Of a DNA stretch of 64,000 nt, positions 58,276 through 64,000 are shown piece after piece. The number at the start of each line of letters is the position of its first letter. Position 1 is the stretch's first letter. Origin of the DNA: Epiperipatus broadwayi (lineage: Eukaryota; Onychophora; Udeonychophora; Euonychophora; Peripatidae); the NCBI GenBank assembly GCA_028023455.1, contig JAQFVV010013376.1, forward strand, positions 1-64,000. Reading direction: 5' to 3'. Under the pieces are notes generated by a model that was not told the DNA's origin, ran no database searches, and worked only from the letters and a program-made list of their open reading frames with translations. The position numbers and the translations under genes were made by a program.

Positions 58276-60484
58276 ATGTATGTATATACATTATCCATTT
58301 ATATTAAAATACATATATACAGATATATAACTTAAAGGTTAAATTATAAAAATATTGATGACAAAAGTCCATTTAAATAAATAGTTGTTTTAAAGTGAAA
58401 TAAATACTGAAATGATTATTTTTTAAATCATTTATATACATAATGATTATTTAAGTTGACTAAAATCACTAATCAAGATGTCAAACACAGAGATAACCTT
58501 AGATCAAGTTGCATCTTAGCAACTAAATACAAAGGAAATAAAAATTAGAATTCAATTATATAATTATTAATTATTTTAATTTCAACAATAATTGAATAGA
58601 AAATTGTGAAATCAAATAGTGTATTTAGCATATGCTACTGAAAGTCGATTCTATTATAAAAGCTGGGTCAATAATTTCCAAATTAATTCTATCTTTTACC
58701 AATGAACTAACCACTATGAATAGTCATTTTGCTGTTTGAATTCTGAACATATTAAAGATGGATCAATAGTTTGAACAAATTTTCTTTTTGATAAAAATTT
58801 TATTAGAAAAGAACTCTAATCTCCCTTAAAAAAAGGAAATAAATTACTCTTTAGTATTATTAATTGTAATTTCAAAATGAAATTATATATATATATTATT
58901 AATTAGAGAATCATCATTCTAAATTGGAATTCTAAAGAAGATAAATTTCATCAAAAATATTTATGTATTTAAATTAAATTATTTTTAAGAAGATAATAAC
59001 TATAGAAAATGCACTGCACTGTGAGTAAAGACCACTTGGCATAGGATCAAATGCTATTGACTGAAAATAATGTAATTACTTATTCCTACAGAAATGCCAT
59101 ACTCTATATGTGTACTTCATCTATATATTTTAAAATGAAATTTTAATTGATAGTGAAATAATTTGTGGAAAAAGATGTCAATATAACACAAGAGGAGAAA
59201 TCCTGAACAAAGAGTATGCAGATTGCCTCATCAATGGTTGATGACCAAAAAATAAAGAACTTTATCTTTAATGAACATTATTAATCTAATTATGGAAAGG
59301 AATAGGACAATACCATTAATTTTTAATACATCCTATTACCTTTGTGTGTTATCATCTTCAGACATCTAATTTTATTTCCTTTGCTTCTAAAATCCATTTG
59401 CATTGAAATAGTCCATTTAAGAAAGTTATTAAATGAAGAAAAATGGAAAGATCATTGAGTTAAATATTTTTTTTATTTAATAAAATTTAGGTTTTCTCAG
59501 TAAAGTGACTTGACCCAGGTAAATAAGTAAACTTAATATGAAGGTAAGATTTTATTGTTCTTCATATTAAATTCATTTATGACATAACAAAATTTTTGCT
59601 TATTACTAACCTAATTAATATAGTAATATTTGATTATTATGATTTGTGTAAATTATTGACATTTTTGCATAAAAGGTCTTTTATTTCATAATAATAACCA
59701 AACATAGAAGGGGGTCTCATAAAATTGGAATTCCTTCACAAGGATTGAATAATATAAAATCTTCATTTATACATATATTATTTAAATTAAATTTAGCTAA
59801 TTAGTATTATTATATTTTTTTATATAAAATTTCATCTATTGTTTTATAACATAAAAAATTTGTTCATGTTATGATATATATCTACTATGGAAACTTGGTA
59901 ATGTATTATTTAATTTGATATCATAAAATATTAGAAATGTATGTAAATCACTTATAATAATAATTTTTTGTTATATGAAATAAATTTAAATTGTTATCTG
60001 TTAATAAACCTAATAAAATTTATTTTAAGTTCAAGGAGGTCTCTGACTTATTTAAATTATTTATTTATTTTCCAAAGCAAAAAAAATTGAATATATATAT
60101 ATATATCCATATACATATATCATACTAATTTAATATCCTGATAACTTGGTTGAAATTAAATTTTAAAAATCTATTGAGATTATATTAAGTATTATTACTA
60201 TTGTAGGATACTGATGGAAACCCCTGAAGAGAGTTAAATGTAAAACCTTCCCTAAGTTTGAATACTCAACGTAATGGAACAATCTATAAAGGTGAAGATT
60301 GGATGAATTAATCTAAATTACATCTGTGTTAAACATTTAATACTAAATTATCTTGTTTAAAATGGATTCGATCTTGGATTAAAATTAAATTGTATCATTC
60401 ATAGTATCCTATATGAAGACCCTAAATCTGATTATAGTCAGATGTGACCATCATGATTCCATAAGGGAATCCAAACCATTACAA
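58276..60484. other. A+T-rich DNA without recognisable genes
   Basis: 60200-60300 is slightly more complex (GAAACCCCTGAAGAGAG) but not assignable. Confidence 0.35.
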
Positions 60485-60565
60485 TATATATATATATATC
60501 CTAGATATTTCTCCTATAAGTTAATATGTATACCCCTTATATATACATCATATTTAGTATGGATA
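60485..60565 (+). repeat. Dispersed direct repeat, copy 1
   Basis: CTAGATATTTCTCCTATAAG, then TTAATATGTATAC and CATATTTAGTATG, recur in the same order and strand at 60751-60822, with about 85% identity by eye. Confidence 0.7.
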
Positions 60566-60750
60566 CATAACAATATATGTAAAAAAACCATTAAGTAATA
60601 TGAAAATAATATTTTAAGCAAAAAGTGTTTGACATTTTTGCTTTTGATTGGAATTTTTTAAAAAATAATGCTTACCAAAATTATACTGTAAATAAAATTC
60701 CTTTAATACTTATAATTTTACTTTAAATCAATTTGATGCTGATAGTTTAT

Positions 60751-60822
60751 ATATATCACTAGATATTTCTGTAATAAGTTAATATGCATACTTTTTATGT
60801 ATATATTATATTTAGTATATAT
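60751..60822 (+). repeat. Dispersed direct repeat, copy 2, adjoining LTR C
   Basis: CTAGATATTTCTGTAATAAG, TTAATATGCATAC and TATATTTAGTATA match copy 1. It ends within 10 bp of the LTR-like element, so it may be pre-insertion DNA. Confidence 0.7.
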
Positions 60823-60864
60823 ATTCTACTGGACACTCCATCCATTCTGATACAGAGGGCGCCA

Positions 60865-60884
60865 CCAGACCACTATGTGTCTGG
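60865..60884 (-). promoter_or_regulatory. Conserved U5 hairpin of LTR C
   Basis: CCAGAC/GTCTGG arms adjacent to GGGCGCCA, replacing the CCAGGTT/AACCTGG pairing of LTR A by compensated changes. Confidence 0.5.
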
Positions 60885-61116
60885 AAAATTTGTTTACTGT
60901 GATCAGAATAGATGATGATTATGGTTTGCGCCGACTAGACTCAGGGAGAAACAAGAGATCTTAAATTGTTTAGACAATTGAGACAAAAGCACAAAGACAA
61001 ACATTAGCCAAATTAAGTTTAAACATATTTAATAAAATTTTATTAAGAGAAAATTAACTTATAAGAAAAGTTTATGAGTTAACAAATATGATTAGCTCAG
61101 GCGTGTACCAGAAAGA

Positions 61117-61488
61117 CTAAATGCAATGCTCTGGCAGATCTACTGGTTCTCTAATAAACAAATTTAAAAGGGATGAAGCAAATTCATTCAGCCAAGGATT
61201 CATCTTAACATTGGTTCTCACTTTCAGATATTCAAACAATACGTCCTTGAAATAGATCAAAGCCACCAGTGCCGATGAGCTTTTCGAGATCCAAGATTTG
61301 GTCAGACCCCGAATGTCCTTATATCGGTATGAGCTGCATCTATTACTACATTTAAAATAATGGTGATTGATCCACCTCAAGAACAACTGAAAAATATGAT
61401 TGAAAGGAAGTAAAACAATTAAAAACTGGTGAATCCCAGCCAAACGATTGGCGAAAATTACTTTAAAATTAATAATTAAAGGTCTCAA
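61117..61488 (-). CDS. Unidentified 123-codon open frame inside LTR C
   Basis: Starts at an ATG (MRPLIINFKV) and runs to a stop at 61117. I do not recognise it. It has a hydrophobic N-terminal third, then HHYFKCSNRCSSY with two cysteines and two histidines close together, and a leucine-rich end. Its G+C content is visibly above the window average, and codon use is less A/T-biased than in chance frames nearby. It lies downstream of the minus-strand TATA box (62.54 kb) and just upstream of the polyadenylation-like region near 61030, so it would be on the LTR transcript. LTRs A and B do not keep this frame. It may be chance, a captured fragment, or an LTR-borne accessory gene. Confidence 0.3.
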   Translation of the reverse strand: MRPLIINFKVIFANRLAGIHQFLIVLLPFNHIFQLFLRWINHHYFKCSNRCSSYRYKDIRGLTKSWISKSSSALVALIYFKDVLFEYLKVRTNVKMNPWLNEFASSLLNLFIREPVDLPEHCI

Positions 61489-62533
61489 TAAGGGACAAGT
61501 AAATAATTATAAAAACAGTTACGTCTGCCCCAGCATTTAAAGAAAATAAACATACAAACAAATTCTGAGTACACGCTCTGATAAATTTAAAGCACACATA
61601 ATAAATACCAAAAAGAAATCTATCGGAGAGTGCACATGAGTACGAAATATTAAAAGTTTAAATACTCTAGCAGAATGAAGGTATTGCTCACCTGTAATTT
61701 AAAGAGGGCTATATTTTATCTTCCTGCTGACAACTTATAAAATTACAAAGAAAAACAATTCTAATTTCCCACCTTCAGAGATATAAAAAACGAAATCCCC
61801 ACCTGCGGAAAATTAGACAATAAAGTCGCCAGCCAAAAGATTTTGGAGGTTTAGCAACAGAGAAAACATAGAGTTTAAAATTAATTATTGAATATTGACA
61901 TAATTACAGGTAAGCATTTAAAAGGCCTGACTGCCAAAGCATTTATAAAAATACATAAAAATAGAAAACTCACTCGTCACTCTCCAATAAACAACAATTG
62001 AAAGCAACTTGGAATCTTAAAACTAAGATTCCAAGACACACTACAAAATATTAAAAAACACAGCAAATATTAACTATGAGGCTATATAAATTACTTAAGC
62101 TTATGAATACATATTTATGATTAGACTGAGCGGAGATTTAATGAGAATTAATTTACCCTGGGAAGAATAAAAGCAAATATTTACCTTTCGGTAAAACACA
62201 GTTTGCGTAGAGTGCACACTTTTACTTAAGTTCATTTTCAGGTTCTTCGACCATGGCAAGGTAGATGTAAAGAGGTTCCGGCTTCTTGTATGTGTTTAAG
62301 GCATTTCTGGAGCAAATTTGGAAGTCAGGGGTCCGTCTTTTGTTGAGTTAGCAAGCCATTTGGGTTTTAATAACACGTATAATATTTATTATCTTGTTGC
62401 AAGTGAAATGGTTTAATAACAGCTAATTTCCCTTAAAATTTTAAATGTCTGAACTGATATAAACTTTCACTTGAGAAATAACTTGTCTAGCTATGAATAA
62501 TAAATTAACTGACACTCCAAATTTTCGGGGCTA

Positions 62534-62541
62534 TTTATACG
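62534..62541 (-). promoter_or_regulatory. TATA box of LTR C
   Basis: On the minus strand CGTATAAATAGCCCC, a good TATA box, with a G+C-richer start region after it. Its presence supports the minus orientation of this LTR. Confidence 0.5.
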
Positions 62542-62973
62542 TTGCTCCATTTCCAGCGAAACACTTTCCCTGTTATCCAATTTCTATGCCTTAGGCAGGG
62601 CAAATATTAATCTCCCACTCAATCTATCTAAGAATTCTACCCAGGGATTATTGAAACAAAAACAACTACATAGAAATCAAATCTCCACTTTTAGAATTGT
62701 TTACAATAATTAACATAAAAGCCACAGGAATGCAATTAGCTAGCCAGCTTGTTTTTAAATCAAATTGAGTTAAAATAAAAACAAGCGATATAAGAAAACT
62801 ATTTTAAAATAAATTGATAAACACTGAAATGATCCATTTTACAGATAAACGCTTGTGTATTTTGATACACGTATTCTTTTTAAATAATGATAAAAATTTA
62901 AACATTAAATAAGATTTAACAAAAATTAAATTTAGTGAAAATTAAAAACTTAATCGGATTTCAATCAGGTTCA

Positions 62974-64000
62974 ATATATATATATTGTACCCTTACTTCC
63001 AGGAAATATATAATTATAATCACTTGATCTAGCTCAGATAAATAACTATATTTATTTAAAATGTATCTAAATTAACAATAACTATATTTTTAAGAATATC
63101 AATGATTAAATTAACTTAATTAATAAATAATAATATAGTTCTGGTTTATAAAATGAAATAAATCAATATCTAATCAAATCATGAGACTATGAAGTGAGTT
63201 TACAAGTGGCAGAGTGAATACATTAAGATAGTCTCCCACTGGATATCACCCTAATGGCATAAGAATACTATCATTATTCCTATTACTTAAATACTACATT
63301 TATAGTATTCTTATGTCTTTAATCAAAAGTAATTAAGTAAATTACCTTTAACAAATTAATTTAAATATCTTTCTCAAAACCAATTTAACTCAAATTATCT
63401 CAGGTTCTCTTAAAATAATGATAAATTAATTATAACTTTTGTAATCAAGTATGATAAGAGATTTAATATCATTCCTAACTACAATTTAATAATACTAATA
63501 ATAACAAATAGTAATACTAATCTTTAATCTATAATTCACTCTCCTATCTTTCTGTTTATAATGTTATTCTTGTATATCTTATAATAAAAATGTAATATAA
63601 TTTTCCATTATCCATATGGCATCTTAAATAAATATATTTAGTATGATATTACATTTTGAGAATATGTGGCAATCATTACTAAGATAATTTAATGTAAATC
63701 TTTGGTAATTATTCCATGACCATCATAACAATACAATAAGTAAAACTTCTTAAATAAAATATATCAATAAAATAGTATAACTCTTAAATAAAAATTTTAT
63801 TTATGATGTGCAAATATTATGTCTTCATTATAATTATCTGTGATTATGTAATTGTGATGTGAAGAAATAGAGTTAACACCAAGACTTATAAAACAATTTA
63901 ACAATTTTATTAACAAACTTAACAATAAAATTATTTACATTATTTACATTTTGATAGAATTCTATTTATATTCACGTACTTTTCAAGACAAAACAAATGA
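62974..64000. other. A+T-rich DNA to the window end, with one short inverted repeat
   Basis: CATAAGAATACTAT at 63258-63271 is perfectly inverted at 63302-63315. The last 100 bp (CAATTTTATTAACAAACTTAA) might be the start of a further LTR, but too little is visible. Confidence 0.35.

Larger units (their letters stand above)
60830..62973 (-). mobile_element. Solitary LTR, copy C (diverged relative)
   Basis: It shares with LTRs A and B the start region (ACAGAGGGCGCCACCAG plus hairpin plus GGAAAATTT), GACTAGACTCAG at the CACTAGCTCAG position and the ACAAACATT...TTTAATAAAA polyadenylation region. On the minus strand a TATA box lies at about 62534-62541, followed by CCCGAAAATTTGGAGTG. About 440 bp of U3 and about 1.7 kb downstream complete it. 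Edges are tentative (TGGACACTCC...GGTTCA); an (AT)n tract lies on the right. It includes a 123-codon open frame. Confidence 0.55.

Noticed and set aside
1-64000. CRISPR arrays, bacterial operons, rRNA genes
   Set aside because: No regularly spaced direct repeats with unique spacers, no ribosomal RNA segments and no bacterial gene organisation were seen.

Overview
This is eukaryotic, almost certainly metazoan, nuclear DNA. It is strongly A+T rich (about three quarters by eye), has long gene-free stretches, and carries degraded Ty3/Gypsy, non-LTR (LINE), Penelope-like and hAT elements together with tRNA-derived short repeats. There are no operons and no bacterial signals. The repeat mix fits an invertebrate animal, but I cannot name the species from the sequence.

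Layout. 1-6.8 kb: the left part of a Ty3/Gypsy retrotransposon on the + strand. It has a long 5' LTR (entered part-way), a tRNA-Lys-type primer binding site at 2306, a repeat-rich leader, a fused gag-pro-RT frame, a shifted RNase H-integrase frame and a broken integrase end. It stops against an antisense LINE fragment at 6.8-7.1 kb, and no 3' LTR is seen. 7.6-9.5, 18.5-20.7 and 60.8-63.0 kb: three related, apparently solitary LTRs on the minus strand, at least two of them set in (AT)n tracts. LINE reverse transcriptase relics lie at 16.5-17.7 (-), 35.4-35.9 (+) and 52.8-54.0 kb (+). Penelope-like (GIY-YIG) relics lie at 25.3-25.6 (+), 30.2-30.5 (+), 42.8-43.0 (+), 49.6-50.2 (-) and 50.5-50.75 kb (-). 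Two hAT-type MITEs with 8-bp target duplications lie at 48.3 and 54.1 kb.

The most striking property is the number of long palindromic (foldback) units, with arms of about 65 to 360 bp, at 13.25, 20.7, 23.0, 32.8, 34.8, 37.8, 43.2, 48.9, 50.9, 56.9 and 57.35 kb, plus half-copies at 11.1, 34.4, 38.5, 47.7 and 52.35 kb. At least two families are present. One has a tRNA-like promoter (box A/box B) at the outer end of each arm, as expected for a head-to-head SINE dimer.

Only one short stretch looks like possible host coding sequence: an 88-nt, comparatively G+C-rich, lysine/glutamate-rich last-exon candidate on the minus strand at 52220-52307. Everything else is transposon relics, simple repeats or unassigned A+T-rich DNA. 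No intact, clearly functional gene is visible. The genes do not form a pathway; the window is best read as a graveyard of nested mobile elements.
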